From Terriglobia bacterium (GTDB lineage Bacteria; Acidobacteriota; Terriglobia; UBA7540), in assembly GCA_022866195.1 (NCBI GenBank), contig JALHUF010000723.1:1-6457 (forward strand): a DNA stretch of 6,457 nt, given 5' to 3'. How positions within the stretch are numbered: the first letter of the stretch is position 1; each line of letters starts with the position of its first letter. The position numbers were made by a program, and so were the translations under genes. Positions 6,162-6,457 of this stretch are shown here, one piece after another. The notes under the pieces are model-generated. The model made no database searches, was not told the origin of the DNA, and saw only the letters and a program-made list of their open reading frames with translations.

Positions 6162-6177
6162 GTGCTCATTCTAGCAC
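6162..6177. repeat. Short inverted repeat over the minus-strand -10 element
   Basis: GTGCT (6162-6166) and AGCAC (6173-6177) are exact reverse complements separated by 6 bp, and the pair covers the TAGAAT box of the enolase-superfamily gene. A repressor site here would block RNA polymerase, but five-base arms can easily arise by chance. Confidence 0.25.
6168..6176 (-). promoter_or_regulatory. Extended -10 promoter of the enolase-superfamily gene
   Basis: On the minus strand TGCTAGAAT (6176-6168) is an extended -10 element: a TGN motif followed by TAGAAT, which matches 5/6 of TATAAT. There is no good -35 box, as is usual for extended -10 promoters. The start would fall near 6161, leaving a leader of about 38 nt that contains the GGGAG ribosome binding site. 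Confidence 0.5.
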
Positions 6178-6228
6178 GGCCCGCGCAAAGCGCTCACTCA
6201 TCCCCAGCGCGGCCGGGGCCTGCGGGCA

Positions 6229-6237
6229 TGCTATGAT
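6229..6237 (+). promoter_or_regulatory. Extended -10 promoter of the rightmost gene
   Basis: TGCTATGAT is an extended -10 element: TGN followed by TATGAT, which matches 5/6 of TATAAT, and no clear -35 box. A start near 6244 gives a leader of about 33 nt before the GTG at 6277. It is the mirror of the minus-strand promoter in the same gap. Confidence 0.5.
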
Positions 6238-6276
6238 GGCGCGCGCACAGGCCGTATTCGGTCTAAGGGGGCAAGG

Positions 6277-6457
6277 GTGACGCAGCGTCTGTTCGTGGTG
6301 GGGGCTTTCCTTCTGGTTTTCGCCGGGGATTCTTCCGGGCTGTGGGCCGAGCAGCGCGGAGCACATAGCAGCCTGTTACTCCAAGCGCCCGCAGGCACGC
6401 AGCCGGTCAGAATCGATCAAGCCGGCGAGACTGTCTTGCCCAACGGCCGGCTGATCA
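6277..6457 (+). CDS. N-terminus of an exported protein, possibly YVTN/YncE-type beta-propeller, cut by the window edge
   Basis: Sixty codons are visible from a GTG start, with AAGGGGG (6265-6271) 5 nt upstream as ribosome binding site. The N-terminus is a signal peptide: TQR, a hydrophobic run LFVVGAFLLVFAG (about 5-17), and a likely signal peptidase I site after GLWA before EQ. The mature start ends in VRIDQAGETVLPNGRLI. From general knowledge, a LPNGRLI segment after a signal peptide resembles the entry into YVTN/YncE-like propeller proteins, some fused to a phosphoesterase domain, in Acidobacteriota. That identity is inferred from very little sequence. It is divergent from the enolase-superfamily gene and probably independent of it. 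Confidence 0.7.
   Translation, partial: MTQRLFVVGAFLLVFAGDSSGLWAEQRGAHSSLLLQAPAGTQPVRIDQAGETVLPNGRLI

Noticed and set aside
6166..6366. Minus-strand open frame (66 codons) in the right-hand gap
   Set aside because: It runs opposite the signal peptide of the rightmost gene, spans both promoters, and has no recognisable domain.

Overview
The window is GC-rich chromosomal DNA with six protein-coding genes, two of them cut by the window edges. No RNA gene, mobile element, phage gene or CRISPR array is visible. Gene content and style suggest a soil or sediment bacterium, most likely of the Acidobacteriota: a DRG-like TGS GTPase, a secreted barrel-like small protein, and a secreted protein whose start resembles acidobacterial YVTN/YncE-type propellers. 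This placement is inferred from protein character alone and is tentative.

Layout. Positions 1-2122 (minus strand) hold the N-terminal 707 codons of a very large two-headed BadF/HgdC-type acyl-CoA dehydratase activase, whose C-terminus lies outside the window. Positions 2123-2565 are a 443-bp gap between divergent genes, with a few weak regulatory signals and one short perfect inverted repeat. Positions 2566-3297 (plus) encode a complete short-chain dehydrogenase/reductase. It converges on a small exported protein of unknown function (3342-3782, minus). Upstream of that gene is a 91-bp gap containing an exact 8-bp-phased TCAATNNN repeat, then a DRG-like GTPase with a TGS domain (3874-4854, minus). 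Next is a mandelate racemase/muconate lactonizing enzyme family (enolase superfamily) protein, probably a sugar-acid dehydratase (5004-6122, minus). A divergent promoter region (6123-6276) carries an extended -10 promoter on each strand and leads to the start of an exported protein (6277 to the right edge, plus).

How the genes relate. Strands alternate, gaps are 44-443 bp, and the GTPase has its own likely promoter, so this is not one operon. The activase (radical acyl-CoA dehydration), the reductase and the sugar-acid enzyme could all belong to carbon metabolism, but nothing in the sequence ties them into one pathway. I see no clear new multi-gene system. The points most worth checking are the asymmetric tandem activase, the DLPP variant G3 motif in the GTPase, the phased octamer repeat, and the KxG form of the enolase-superfamily active site.
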